DNA of 64,000 nt from JADKAV01 sp041393775 (GCA_041393775.1 JAWKJM010000006.1:124001-188000); one strand, 5' to 3'. Shown: positions 24,910 to 35,702, numbered from the stretch's first letter. Translations and numbers: made by a program. Notes: generated from the sequence alone by a model not told the origin.

Positions 24910-26085
24910 ATGGACGCAGTCAGCAACCCGTACTCGCCCGGGGCTGGGCGACCACCGGCCGCCCTCGTGGGCCGCGACGCTCAACTCCAGGCATGGGATG
25001 TCGCGCTGCGGCGAATCGAGGACGGCCGCGACGCCCAGTCGATCGTGCTCTATGGCCTGCGTGGTGTGGGCAAGACAGTACTGCTGTCGCGCATGGCACA
25101 CATGGTGCGTGACCGGGAATGGCTGGTGGCCCGCGTTGAGGCCAGGTCGGGCCGGTCCGTGAGGGCCCTGGTGGGTGAGGCCTTCCACGACAGCCTGGTG
25201 GACCTCGCCCGGCCAGGAGTGACCCGGCGCATACTCAAAGCCCTCAAGACCGCACTCAGTTTCAAGGCGTCGTACGACTCGACCGGCACCTGGCGTTTCG
25301 GTCTGGACCTCGACACGGCTCCCGGCGGCGGCGCGGACACCGGGGCCTTGGAGGCCGATCTCGGGAAGTTGCTGCGTGACCTTGCGGGAGCCGCCGCTGA
25401 ACGAAAGGTCGGCGTCGCGGTCCTGATCGACGAGGCGCAGGATCTGCCGATGGACGAACTCGTCGCCTTGTGCGCAATCATCCATTCGTGCAATCAGGCC
25501 GGAGACCGGCTCGTACTCGCCTTGGCCGGCCTGCCGAGCCTCCCACGCAGGCTCGCCGAGGCGAAGTCCTACGCCGAGCGACTGTTCGATTTCCATGAGG
25601 TGGGCGCGCTCGATCCCACGGCCGCGAGGGAAGCACTTGTCGACCCCGCGCGGGTCGAGGGCGTCGAATGGGATGAGGATGCGATCCGCCTGATCCTCAC
25701 TGAGGCACAGGGATATCCCTACTTCTTGCAGCAGTACGGGCAGGATGTCTGGAATGCGGCCATCGCCAGTCCCCTCACCGTCACCGATGCGCGTGTCGGT
25801 ATCGCCCGTGGTCAGATGTCCTTGGATTCGGGCTTCTTCAGGGTCAGATGGGACCGGGCAACGCCGGCGGAGCGAGCCTACCTGCGCGCGATGGCCGTCG
25901 ACGGCGACAGGGCCAGCTTGACCGGCGACGTTGCGGCCCGCCTCGGACGCAAGGTGACCTCCCTCGGCCCCGCCCGGGCAAGTCTCATCGGTAAGGGCCT
26001 GATCTACTCCCCGGACCACGGCATGGTGGCGTACACGGTTCCCGTGATGGCCTCGTTCGTCCAGCGTCAACCTGATGAGCCGTGA
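24910..26085 (+). CDS. Orphan AAA-type ATPase (ATPase_2/AAA_16-like)
   Basis: 391 residues. Walker A GLRGVGKTVLLSR near 49-61 and Walker B VAVLIDEAQDLP near 172-183 are intact, preceded by the LVGRDAQLQAWDVAL N-terminal box of the AAA_16/archaeal-ATPase group. A sensor-1-like LVLALAGLPSLPRRL follows, then a lid (AREALVDPARVEGVEWDEDA, ILTEAQGYPYFLQQYGQDVW). Residues 290-391 look like a winged-helix domain (RATPAERAYLRAMAVDGD, SLGPARASLIGKGLIYSPDH). This layout resembles Orc/Cdc6-like and STAND-type regulators: a nucleotide switch with a DNA- or protein-binding tail. No defence or replication partner is adjacent. The start has no Shine-Dalgarno beyond GGA directly before the ATG. Confidence 0.8.
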   Translation: MDAVSNPYSPGAGRPPAALVGRDAQLQAWDVALRRIEDGRDAQSIVLYGLRGVGKTVLLSRMAHMVRDREWLVARVEARSGRSVRALVGEAFHDSLVDLARPGVTRRILKALKTALSFKASYDSTGTWRFGLDLDTAPGGGADTGALEADLGKLLRDLAGAAAERKVGVAVLIDEAQDLPMDELVALCAIIHSCNQAGDRLVLALAGLPSLPRRLAEAKSYAERLFDFHEVGALDPTAAREALVDPARVEGVEWDEDAIRLILTEAQGYPYFLQQYGQDVWNAAIASPLTVTDARVGIARGQMSLDSGFFRVRWDRATPAERAYLRAMAVDGDRASLTGDVAARLGRKVTSLGPARASLIGKGLIYSPDHGMVAYTVPVMASFVQRQPDEP

Positions 26086-26124
26086 CCTGGAGTCGGGCAC
26101 ACGCCACAAATGGAACCCAGCCGG

Positions 26125-27376
26125 TCAGTTCCCTCCGACCCACGGGATCGGGTACACGAACTGCCAGCCGCCGGGGAAGGACGGCATGGTCCCCATGTTC
26201 TGCGGCCAGCCCTCGAAGGTCTGGACGTTGGGTAAGTCATCCTCCAAGGCCTGGGCCCCCTCCTCGGCGGCCTCTGCCGCTGATTCGGCCACGTCGCTGC
26301 CAGCCTCAACTCCCTCTGCCACGGCCGCGGTGCCGTCGGCGAGGTCCGGCAGGTCCGCACCGCCGGTGACTATTGTCACCGCGACGATGACCGCGATTAT
26401 GAGGACGGCCGCGAGGACCTCCAGCACGATTGCCCAAGGCCCCTGCTTGTCGAAGAACTGCTCGAACGATGTGAGCATGTTGAAGGTGCACGGACTCTTG
26501 TCGGGCCAAGTGATCGTTCCCTTGTAGCCGAACGTCTGGTTCTCGAAGAGAACGACGGCGACCTGGCCCACCCCCATTGTCGGCTGCGGCGACTTGGCAC
26601 AGGGGTTGCTGCCGGAACTCCCGTCGTACTTGTACGTGTGGTTTCGCCGGCCTCAGTGCCTTCGATGGTGAATCCGGTGGCGATGTTGGCCGCGGGGTCA
26701 CCGAGCACGGCAAGGAGGATCTCCTGGTTGTTGAACGTCATCGGGCGCCGTCGACGCCGATGCTCCCGTCGACGAGTCCCCGTTGCTGAGGGTCAGTTGC
26801 AGATTCCGGCCGGTGTCGTTGGCGAAGACGTAGCCGTACCCCCAGGCGCCAGCGGTGGACGACGTCGTCTGCGACGTCACCGACTCGGTCGTGGCGGCCA
26901 GTGAAGATGCCTTGGACTTCTTCATCCGTACCTTGGCACGGTAGACGTGAGTCCCCCACGCCACCTTTCTCTTCAGCGAGAAGTGAGTGTCGTGCCTTCA
27001 CCTTCTTGATGGTCTTCCAGCGGCCCTTGGTCTTCCGCACGATCCCGAGCCGTCCGCCACCCTGCAACTCCTGGATGAGGACCGTCCGCCGGGCATCCTG
27101 GCGGCGCACGACACCCTTCAGCACGATGCGATCACCGGCGGCGACGCGTGCCTGCCTCTTCTTGCCCAGATGCACAGTCACACAGTCGTGCTTCGACGAC
27201 TTCTTGCCCGCCCGCGGAGAAGGATCGCAGGTGGCCGCTGAGAGTTGCGCCGCTCCGGCAGGCGATGGCGTAGCGCTCTGGCTCGCTTGCCGCGGGGTGG
27301 CCGCCTCTGAAGGGAGGGCCATCGCCATGACGGCCAGCGACATGGGCACAGCAAGTGAGTACTTCAACCAAGGCAT
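26125..27376 (-). pseudogene. Secreted protein gene broken by several frameshifts
   Basis: Read in pieces across three frames this is one protein. It starts MPWLKYSLAVPMSLAVMAMA (signal peptide, 27376). A beta-sandwich follows (ARVAAGDRIVLKGVVRRQDA, KGRWKTIKKVKARHS), then after a frame change near 26990 VAWGTHVYRAKVRMKKSKAS, YGYVFANDTGRNLQLTLSNG. After a second change near 26745 comes MTFNNQEILLAVLGDPAANI, and after a third near 26640 SGSNPCAKSPQPTMGVGQVA, VVLFENQTFGYKGTITWPDK. A hydrophobic helix (VLEVLAAVLIIAVIVAVTIV) and an Ala/Glu-rich tail end it. GC-rich third positions persist in each piece, so the breaks are recent or are sequencing errors. The middle (FxNDTGRxLxLTLxxG) recalls aegerolysin-like or crystal-toxin-like proteins, but weakly. 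Intact length would be about 415 aa. Confidence 0.65.
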
Positions 27377-28220
27377 GGAGATACGCGTGTCCGCTCACTC
27401 GACGGTCAGCGAGACTACTCGCATCGGCGGCGCTGGGGAAGGGACGATCAACCGCGCTTTGGTCCTCCTTTCAGGCATACGCCCAGCGGTCACGCACGAC
27501 CGGCCACGGCGCTGGTCTGATCACGAGCCACTTCGACCGGCCATGGGATGCCCCAACACTGCACCTCCCGGCAAAGGTCGTCACCCCCGAGCACTGCTCG
27601 GCAGTGGGGACATACGGGTGGCGGCCGGGAACTACCGCCTCCTCAGCGCCGATGTCCGGCATCAGTCGCTCGAGTCACCACAACTGGCGCACTTGCCCTT
27701 CACGGCGGTCGAGCAACTGTCGCGCAAAGCGGTCCTCGGGGCGTGGAGCACCTCTGAGCGCGTGGATGGGCGCATCGGGGACAAGATTGGCGGCGGCTGT
27801 GTGACGAGGTGATGTCGGGCCGTGCTCTGGGTTTGGCCGACCTGCAACGGACGCCGGCCAACTACGCCGAGTCGGCACCATGCGGGGATTGGCCGCTAGC
27901 CGAACGGCCGGTTACGCCGAGACCGCGGGTCGGATTGGCCTCAAGGTCTTGGACTGCCGACCACGGACACCAACCTCGACGCAGCCTCTGACGACCCCCT
28001 CGGCGCCCATCGCACTCTCCAGTCCCCGCGGGTCCCAGGACTCCTGAGGGGCGCTCGGTTCAGCGGCTTGTCTGGTCGCGAGGGGGACCCTCCCCTCGGG
28101 GTGGTTCTCGCGTGGTTCGCAGGACAGTTGTGGATGGCAGATGTGGTTGTCCACAGGTGGTTTCGGGCGACTGGGTTTGTCACACCCTCGTACTAGCGTT
28201 CTAGACGAGGGGAGGTGGTC
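27377..28220. other. Long stretch without a supportable gene
   Basis: About 840 bases. Near 27670-27800 on the minus strand two overlapping frames show coding-like pieces (PEDRFARQLLDRREG and KGKCASCGDSSD) that may be one frameshifted, Cys-containing small protein, too weak to call. The last 100 bases contain GTGGATGGCAGATGTGGTTG and GTTGTCCACAGG before the HNH gene. No family A-D repeat. Confidence 0.35.
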
Positions 28221-29417
28221 ATGACGATCACGGCGCAGTCCGCGAGTCCGGCCACGCTGCTCGTCGATTTGCGCGCGGCGGTGGTCGCGTTGCTGGCCGC
28301 GGATCCGGCCGAGTGGTGCCTGGACGAACTGCAGGACGCGATCCCGCTCCTGCACGAGGTGGCTAACCAGACCGCGGCCGTGCAGGCCCGGGTGCTCGCC
28401 TCCTTCGATGCCCGCGGTGGCGCGCAGATCGCCGGGGCGCGCGGCACCAGCGACTGGCTCGCACAGACGGTGCGGATCCCGTCTGGTCATGCGGGCTGGT
28501 GGGTGCACACCGCCCGGGCACTACGCGACCAGCTCCCGGCAACCGCCGCGGCGTTGGCCGACGGGCAGATCAGCCTCGACCACGTCCGGGTGATCCGGGC
28601 GGCCCGCCGCCAGCTGGGCGAGGTCTTCGACCGGCTCGAGCAGCAGATCGCCGGGTTCGCGCGGGAACACTGCGTACGGGACCTGCGCGGGTTCCTGGAC
28701 CTGCTCATCCAGAACTACACCCCCGACCCCGACCACGACACCGAAACCGCCCGCCAACGCCGCCGGGCCAACCTGTCCACCGGCCTGGACGGCTGGTGGC
28801 ACCTGACCGGATTCCTCGACCCCGCCACCGGCGCGGCGCTGGCCGCCGCCCTGGACATCTACGCCGAACCCACCGGACCTCATGACGACCGGTCGGCCGG
28901 CACCCGGAACGCCGACGCCCTGGCCGAAATCGCCACCCGTGCCCTGGACACCGTCGACCGGCCCACCGGGATCGGCCACATCACCCTCACCCTCACCCCC
29001 GACCAACTCGCCACCGGGCTGGGGGTCCGCTGGCCGTGCGGGCTGCTGGCCTCCCGCACCGACGTGCGCACCGCGTCCTGCTCCGCCCACCTCACCTATC
29101 TGGTCGGCACCCCGGTCGACGACATCCACTGGAAACCGCTGGCAGTCGGGTTCGCCGAACGCTACGCCACCCGCGCCCAACGCGCCGCGCTGGCCGTCCG
29201 CGACGGGAACGGCTGCGTGCACCCGGGCTGCACCGTACCCGCCCACCGCTGCATCGCCCACCACATCCAGCACTGGGACCACGGCGGCCCCACCAACCTC
29301 AACAACCTCGTCCTCATCTGCGTCTACCACCACCGACGCATCCACCACGGACGCCTGAAAATCGCGCGCACGTCCGACGGACGATGCACCACCGCAAGCA
29401 CCCGCGCACCACCATGA
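28221..29417 (+). CDS. DUF222 / HNH endonuclease-domain protein (13E12 repeat family)
   Basis: 398 residues. ATG 28221 follows GGGGAGG. The N-terminal two thirds is the DUF222 helical domain (LDELQDAIPLLHEVANQTAA, GTSDWLAQTVRIPSGHAG, LADGQISLDHVRVIRAARR). The C-terminus is an HNH nuclease motif: RDGNGCVHPGCTVPAHRCIA, HHIQHWDHGGPTNLNNLVLI, CVYHHRRIHHG. Both Cys pairs for structural zinc and the catalytic His residues are present, so the motif looks active. This family is abundant and repeated in Actinomycetota (the REP13E12 genes of Mycobacterium) and is suspected to be mobile or phage-linked, with no settled function. GC content is higher than in the flanks, consistent with its own history. 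Confidence 0.9.
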   Translation: MTITAQSASPATLLVDLRAAVVALLAADPAEWCLDELQDAIPLLHEVANQTAAVQARVLASFDARGGAQIAGARGTSDWLAQTVRIPSGHAGWWVHTARALRDQLPATAAALADGQISLDHVRVIRAARRQLGEVFDRLEQQIAGFAREHCVRDLRGFLDLLIQNYTPDPDHDTETARQRRRANLSTGLDGWWHLTGFLDPATGAALAAALDIYAEPTGPHDDRSAGTRNADALAEIATRALDTVDRPTGIGHITLTLTPDQLATGLGVRWPCGLLASRTDVRTASCSAHLTYLVGTPVDDIHWKPLAVGFAERYATRAQRAALAVRDGNGCVHPGCTVPAHRCIAHHIQHWDHGGPTNLNNLVLICVYHHRRIHHGRLKIARTSDGRCTTASTRAPP

Positions 29418-29613
29418 CCGGCCGACGGGCCGCAGGTGCCGGCGCCGTCGAGTTGCCAGGGTTCCCCCGGTAGGTGCCGACGCCAGCCCTTGGAAGGCGC
29501 GTCCTAATCCTCTGTCACGTCGATCCTCCCCCAACCGGGCGCTGCATGTGCTCAGAAGGACCCTTGACGCGTCCCCGGGAGGCGGGCCCCCGGCCGCATA
29601 TCGAGCAGTATGC

Positions 29614-29632
29614 TACCTTGTAGAACAAGGTA
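29614..29632. promoter_or_regulatory. PadR operator
   Basis: TACCTTGTAGAACAAGGTA is an exact inverted repeat (8-base arms, 3-base centre), 14 bases before the padR start codon. PadR repressors usually bind such a box over their own promoter, so autorepression is expected. Confidence 0.7.
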
Positions 29633-29646
29633 CTGGAAGAGAAGCC

Positions 29647-30030
29647 ATGGCTGAGAAGCAAATTCTGGACAGACTGCGTCGCGGCGCGATCGAACCTTGT
29701 GTGCTGGCACTTCTCAGCGAACAAAGCGCCTACGCCCACGACGTTGTGAGCGCGCTCGGGCGACAACCTGGACTCGTGATCAGCGAGGGCACTCTGTACC
29801 CGATGCTCTCGCGTCTTCGGCGGGAAGGTCTGGTAGCGACGGAATGGCGCGAGAGCCCTTCCGGTCCCCCCCGCCGCTACTACCGGCTCACGCAGTCGGG
29901 CCGGGCCGCCGTCGAGGACTTCCGATCCGCCTGGCAGACCTTCCGGACAGGTGTAGATGCGGTGCTCGCCGGTGACCTGGTCCTCTCCCCCTCGAAGCCC
30001 TCATCCATCACAGTGAAGGAAACACCATGA
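29647..30030 (+). CDS. PadR-family transcriptional repressor
   Basis: 127 residues from ATG 29647. Winged-helix domain typical of the PadR subfamily: RRGAIEPCVLALLSEQSAYA, VISEGTLYPMLSRLRREGLV (recognition helix GTLYPMLSRLRREG), then the wing SGPPRRYYRLTQSGRAAVED. A short dimerising helix follows. The stop overlaps the start of the next gene (ATGATGA), so the two are translated together, as in many actinobacterial and firmicute PadR/HAAS pairs where the repressor controls a membrane protein responding to envelope stress. The palindrome at 29614-29632 is the likely binding site. Confidence 0.9.
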   Translation: MAEKQILDRLRRGAIEPCVLALLSEQSAYAHDVVSALGRQPGLVISEGTLYPMLSRLRREGLVATEWRESPSGPPRRYYRLTQSGRAAVEDFRSAWQTFRTGVDAVLAGDLVLSPSKPSSITVKETP

Positions 30031-30566
30031 TGACCCAGACCCAACCGTGGCGCGATGCGTATCTCGCCGGCCTGGAGCAGGCAGCTGTCACCCTCCCCCC
30101 GGCACGGCGCAGCGAACTGATCGCGCAGATCAGCGAGCACCTGGATGCTGAACTGGCCGGGGTTGACAGTCCGCAGGCCGCTGCCGCGGTCCTCGAGCGC
30201 CTCGGGGACCCGAATGACCTGGAAGTAGAGGCATCGGTCGATCTGCCGACACCTCAGCGTTCCACCGCGGCCGAGATCATCGCCCTGCTCTTGATGGGAA
30301 TCGGCGCCTTCGCTCTACCGTTGACTGCGCCGGCCGTCGGCGTGCTGGTGATGTTGTCCACGTCACGCTGGAACCGCCGCGAGGTGCTCACCTCCGCGGG
30401 AATCGTGGGCGTCGGTGCCGTCGCCGTCATGATCCACGCTGCACTGGCCGCCAGCGGAGCCACCGGCTACGCGGCCGTCGTAGGGTCGGTCGCACTGCTG
30501 GCGATCATGGTCTTGGTGGGCCCGGTGGCCGCTGTGTACGCCGCCACCCGCCCCCGTCGGGCCTGA
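30027..30566 (+). CDS. HAAS-domain membrane protein, partner of PadR
   Basis: 179 residues. The N-terminal soluble part (ARRSELIAQISEHLDAELAG, VDSPQAAAAVLERLGDPNDL) is the HAAS/DUF1700-type helical domain that in related systems pairs with the PadR regulator. About four membrane segments follow (EIIALLLMGIGAFALPLTAP, the last ending LVGPVAAVYAA). Starts within the padR stop. A truncated paralogue lies at 8745-9107, showing that this locus was once duplicated. Likely role: a membrane sensor or target controlled by PadR. What it senses is unknown. Confidence 0.82.
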   Translation: MMTQTQPWRDAYLAGLEQAAVTLPPARRSELIAQISEHLDAELAGVDSPQAAAAVLERLGDPNDLEVEASVDLPTPQRSTAAEIIALLLMGIGAFALPLTAPAVGVLVMLSTSRWNRREVLTSAGIVGVGAVAVMIHAALAASGATGYAAVVGSVALLAIMVLVGPVAAVYAATRPRRA

Positions 30567-30585
30567 TCGACCGCTCGCCGCCTGC

Positions 30586-31386
30586 TCAGACTCCCAGCGA
30601 CCCGCGAGCCAGACGCTCGAAGAGCCGGTGCGGCATGAACCGCTTGGCGAAGGCACCGAGTCGTTCGTCTACCTTGCCCACTGAGACCCGCCGGGGCGGA
30701 TTCTTCGCTGACAGGACGTGCTCGACAACAGACGCCACCTGCTCGGCAGTGATGCCGTTGCGTTCGTCGTCTTCCATGACGCCCACGGCAGAAGCATTCG
30801 CCCGGGCGTAAGGGCTGGCCGGCGAGGGGTCGTTGCGCCGGCGATTGTCCGTGAAACCCGTGGCGACGTTGCCCGGTTCCACGAGCGTCACCGAGATCCC
30901 GAAGGGCGAAACCTCATAGGCCAAGGCCTCCGCGAAGCCCTCGAGCGCGAACTTGCTGGCCGAGTAGTAGGCCTGAAAGGGCAGGCCCACAATTCCGCCG
31001 AGGGATCCCATCAGCACGATGCGACCCCGACCTTGATCCCGCATCACTGGCAGCACCTCACGCACTACGCGGACACTCCCCCAGAAGTTCGTCTCCAGTT
31101 GCGTCCTTGCCTGGTCGATCGGTGTCGTCTCCACCGGACCGGACAGACCCCAGCCCGCCGCAGTGACCACCGCATCCACTGCCGGATGTCCGGACAGACA
31201 GGCAGCGATCCCAGAAGCAACAGAATCATCGTCGTCCACATCCATGACCAATGGACTTGCGCCGCTGACCGAAGTTCCACTTCGACTGGCTCCCACGACT
31301 GTCCATCCCGCGGCGACGAGTTTGTCTGCACAGGCCCGGCCGATACCCGACGAGGCTCCGGTGACCAGACATGTGCCGTGCTTCAT
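30586..31386 (-). CDS. Short-chain dehydrogenase/reductase
   Basis: 266 residues. Cofactor motif TGASSGIGRA at 9-18 and a basic residue after the second strand (GASRSG) suggest NADP(H). VVTAAGWGLSG is the NNAG-like strand, GSLGGIVGLPFQAYYSASKF contains the Ser-Tyr-Lys triad (Ser near 137, YxxxK as YYSASK), and SVTLVEPGNVATGF follows. The C-terminal segment with VSVGKVDERLGAFAKRFMPH is typical of classical SDRs related to retinol or steroid dehydrogenases. The substrate is not determinable. Convergent with the HAAS gene, 19 bases apart. Confidence 0.87.
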   Translation of the reverse strand: MKHGTCLVTGASSGIGRACADKLVAAGWTVVGASRSGTSVSGASPLVMDVDDDDSVASGIAACLSGHPAVDAVVTAAGWGLSGPVETTPIDQARTQLETNFWGSVRVVREVLPVMRDQGRGRIVLMGSLGGIVGLPFQAYYSASKFALEGFAEALAYEVSPFGISVTLVEPGNVATGFTDNRRRNDPSPASPYARANASAVGVMEDDERNGITAEQVASVVEHVLSAKNPPRRVSVGKVDERLGAFAKRFMPHRLFERLARGSLGV

Positions 31387-31490
31387 GCCCGCCAGCCTAT
31401 TCTCGGCATTTCCCCCACGTGGCGCGGAGCGCGCCGCAGAATCAAGCGCTGCGGCAGGACCCCCGCCGGTTTGCGTTGGTCATCCGCTGC

Positions 31491-31630
31491 CGCGGCGGGC
31501 CGCCGGTTCAGGCGGTCGGGCGGAGATCGCTCGCGTTAGTGGTCCATGGCCGTGGCCGGCCGCGGCGGGCCGCCGGTTCAGGCGGTCGGGCGGAGATCGC
31601 TCGCGTTAGTGGTCCACGGCCGTGGCCGGC
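31491..31630 (+). repeat. 70-base tandem duplication at the left end of family B copy 2
   Basis: Two consecutive 70-base units (31491-31560 and 31561-31630) are nearly identical: both run CGCGGCGGGCCGCCGGTTCA, GGCGGTCGGGCGGAGATCGC, TCGCGTTAGTGGTCCAYGGC. They contain the family B left end, so the element end has been copied in tandem. A more diverged third unit may precede (31440-31490). Confidence 0.8.
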
Positions 31631-31856
31631 CGCGGCGTTCAGGCGGGGAAATGCCGGGCGGAAACCGCTCGGGTTAGAGAACGTGCACGAGGTTAGAGAA
31701 GCCACACGTGCGTTCACTAACCTCGTGTACGATCTCTAACCTCGCGACCATTCTCTAACCTCGCGGCCCACTTCTGCGGCAGCCCGAGTACACGAGCCAT
31801 CTTCGGACTAGAGCCAACTCCTGCGAATACCGAGTAAACGAGCCCGTTTCCCGTTA
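31607..31856 (+). mobile_element. Family B element, copy 2
   Basis: From TA in CGTTAGTGGTCC (31607-31608) through the core (GTTAGAGAACGTGCACGAGG, TTAGAGAAGCCACACGTGCG, TTCACTAACCTCGTGTACG, ATTCTCTAACCTCGCGG) to CTTCGGACTA at 31810. A partial second right-end unit follows (GCCAACTCCTGCGAATACCG, CGTTTCCCGTTA) to about 31856. No coding potential. Confidence 0.75.
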
Positions 31857-32000
31857 GACCCGCAGTGCGACCCGAAGGCTAACCGGAACGCGGAAGCCCA
31901 ACGGGAGCCAGTCCAACTGACCCACCGGACCCAACGAGGCGAACCGTCGGACCCAGCTAGCGCATGTCCCACCATCAGCCGGCACCACTACGCTCAGGGA

Positions 32001-32720
32001 GTGGCTGTAGCTGAGCTCGGTGAGGGACTGCTCGTCCGGCTTCTGAACGCGATGCAGTCCCGGATCAGGATCGCGATCGGCAGCGGCCTGCTTGTCGCGG
32101 ACACACAGGGTGCCCTCCGACAGGTGGCGGCCGTGGGCGTGGGCGAAGAATGGAACCGCGTCCAGCTCGACGCCGGCGCCGGTCCCGTCCTGGAGGCGGT
32201 TTCGTCCGAGAAGGCGATTGTCGCGGATCCTTTCGACCTGCGCCGGCACCCGGACCTCGCCCGCCTCCTGAAGGTCACGTCGCCCGAGGCGCCGAAGGCC
32301 ATCGTCGCATTCCCCAACGCATGGACGTCGGGGTCGCAACTGGTCACGGTCGTGTATCTCTCCGGCTCACCGGCCGACGAGGATCTCGAAGTGGTCGGCC
32401 GTTATGAACCCCTGCTGGCCTACGCCCTGGGCCTGCTGGACTACTGCGGGGAAGCCGAGGCGCAGGCGGAGCACATGGTCCGAATGGTGCAGATGCGTCA
32501 GTGGATCGAGCAGGCAAAAGGAATGATCATGACGCGCCGCTCGATGGGTCCGGATGACGCCTTCGCGGTGCTGGTCGAACACAGCCAAGCCTCCAATGTG
32601 AAGGTGCGAGAACTGTCGACGGCGCTCGTCGGACTGCTGGCGGGCGGTGCCAGTCCCAAGGTTTCGGAAGCGGCCTGGACCGCTGCTGAAGCACTCTGGC
32701 AGGACGTGGGCAGCGGCTGA
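32001..32720 (+). CDS. GAF-ANTAR protein
   Basis: 239 residues from GTG 32001. Residues 10-140 resemble a GAF sensor domain (GSGLLVADTQGALRQVAAVG, GPVLEAVSSEKAIVADPFDL, LVTVVYLSG). Residues 165-215 are an ANTAR RNA-binding domain: RQWIEQAKGMIMTRRSMGPD, AFAVLVEHSQASNVKVRELS. The conserved IExAKGxLM and LrxxSqxxNxKvrdvA patterns are present. ANTAR proteins bind paired RNA hairpins and prevent termination in response to the linked sensor. In Actinomycetota, free GAF-ANTAR proteins are common. No twin-hexaloop target was identified nearby. The ribosome site AGGGA is immediately next to the start, so the true start may be slightly downstream. Confidence 0.85.
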   Translation: MAVAELGEGLLVRLLNAMQSRIRIAIGSGLLVADTQGALRQVAAVGVGEEWNRVQLDAGAGPVLEAVSSEKAIVADPFDLRRHPDLARLLKVTSPEAPKAIVAFPNAWTSGSQLVTVVYLSGSPADEDLEVVGRYEPLLAYALGLLDYCGEAEAQAEHMVRMVQMRQWIEQAKGMIMTRRSMGPDDAFAVLVEHSQASNVKVRELSTALVGLLAGGASPKVSEAAWTAAEALWQDVGSG

Positions 32721-32753
32721 CGTCCACCCCCTGCAAACCAGCTGAAACATGCA

Positions 32754-32782
32754 TTGTCAAATTCCTTACGGTGTCCAGAATC
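32754..32782 (+). promoter_or_regulatory. Possible furA-katG promoter
   Basis: TTGTCA (32754-32759), 16 bases, then CAGAAT (32776-32781), about 20 bases before the furA start. FurA of actinobacteria represses its own furA-katG operon from a site in this position. I see no clear palindrome that I could call the operator. Confidence 0.3.
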
Positions 32783-32801
32783 CTGGTGTAGCCTGTCACA
32801 C

Positions 32802-33251
32802 ATGACGGATCCCGCCTCGCTGCTGCGCCAGCACGGGTTGCAGGTGACCGCGCAACGCCTGGCCGTACTGCGGGCCGTCTCGAACCAGCCTCACATCACA
32901 GCCGACGGGGTCGCTGCGAACGCTCGCGGGGAGATCGGCGCCATCTCTCGCCAGTCGGTGTACGACGCCCTGACGATCATGGTCGAGAAGGGCCTGATCC
33001 GGCGCATCCAGCCCATCGGCTCCCCGGCGCGGTACGAGAACCGCGTGGGAGACAACCACCATCACCTCGTCTGTCGCTCCTGCGGCAACCTCGCAGACGT
33101 CGACTGCGCCGTGGACTACACCCCGTGCCTGATACCCAGCGACAGCCAGGGCTACGAGGTCGACGAGGCCGAAGTCATCTACTGGGGGCGTTGTCCCGAC
33201 TGCGCCGCCGACCTGACCAGAGCAACAACCACCGCCGGAAAACAACACTAG
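32802..33251 (+). CDS. furA: Fur-family regulator, FurA type
   Basis: 149 residues from ATG 32802. N-terminal winged helix (LRQHGLQVTAQRLAVLRAVS, ISRQSVYDALTIMVEKGLIR), then the metal-binding dimer domain: DNHHHLVCRSCGNLADVDCA with the His cluster and first CxxC, and WGRCPDCAADL with the second CxxC near the end. Directly upstream of katG (8 bases), the arrangement in which FurA represses katG and is relieved by peroxide. The gene pair makes the assignment firm. It controls catalase-peroxidase level according to oxidative stress and metal status. Confidence 0.92.
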   Translation: MTDPASLLRQHGLQVTAQRLAVLRAVSNQPHITADGVAANARGEIGAISRQSVYDALTIMVEKGLIRRIQPIGSPARYENRVGDNHHHLVCRSCGNLADVDCAVDYTPCLIPSDSQGYEVDEAEVIYWGRCPDCAADLTRATTTAGKQH

Positions 33252-33259
33252 GAGGAATC

Positions 33260-35446
<2,187 letters not shown>

Positions 35447-35452
35447 TCGAAC

Positions 35453-35498
35453 TGCAACGGCGCACCGGGCGGTTCCGACGGCGCGGTGCGCCGTTGCA
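35453..35498 (+). terminator. katG terminator hairpin
   Basis: TGCAACGGCGCACCG (35453-35467) pairs perfectly with CGGTGCGCCGTTGCA (35484-35498), 15 base pairs and a 16-base loop, beginning 7 bases after the katG stop. No U-run follows, as is common in high-GC actinobacteria. Confidence 0.75.
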
Positions 35499-35541
35499 CG
35501 TCCGGCGCACCGTGCGCAGAGGACGGGGCTGTACGAGTGCC

Positions 35542-35660
35542 TTTGTTGCGAAGTTGGGGGTAATGAGGGCGTCGTGTTACGAAGGTGCGGGGTGGACGCG
35601 GGGCGTCGCCCACACCTTCGTAACGAGGCCCTCTGAGCCGCCCGCACTTTCGTAACAAGC
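35542..35660. repeat. Family C repeat, copy 1
   Basis: Four half-sites in nested order: TTGTTGCGAAGTTGGGGG, GTGTTACGAAGGTGCGGG, CCCACACCTTCGTAACG, CCCGCACTTTCGTAACAAG. The inner pair (GTTACGAAGGTG with CACCTTCGTAAC) is perfect, the outer pair imperfect. It lies between the converging katG gene and the WS/DGAT pseudogene. Confidence 0.75.
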
Positions 35661-35702
35661 ACGGGTCACATCCGAAAGGTCGGCCTGCACAGCGACTCCA
35701 GC

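Noticed and set aside
24910..26577. Defence island built around the orphan ATPase
   Set aside because: Neighbours are gene fragments and a broken secreted-protein gene. No nuclease, reverse transcriptase, TIR or effector is adjacent, so a defence system cannot be supported from this window.
27377..28220. tRNA or structured RNA in the long gap before the HNH gene
   Set aside because: I found no cloverleaf, T-loop consensus or clear terminator there.
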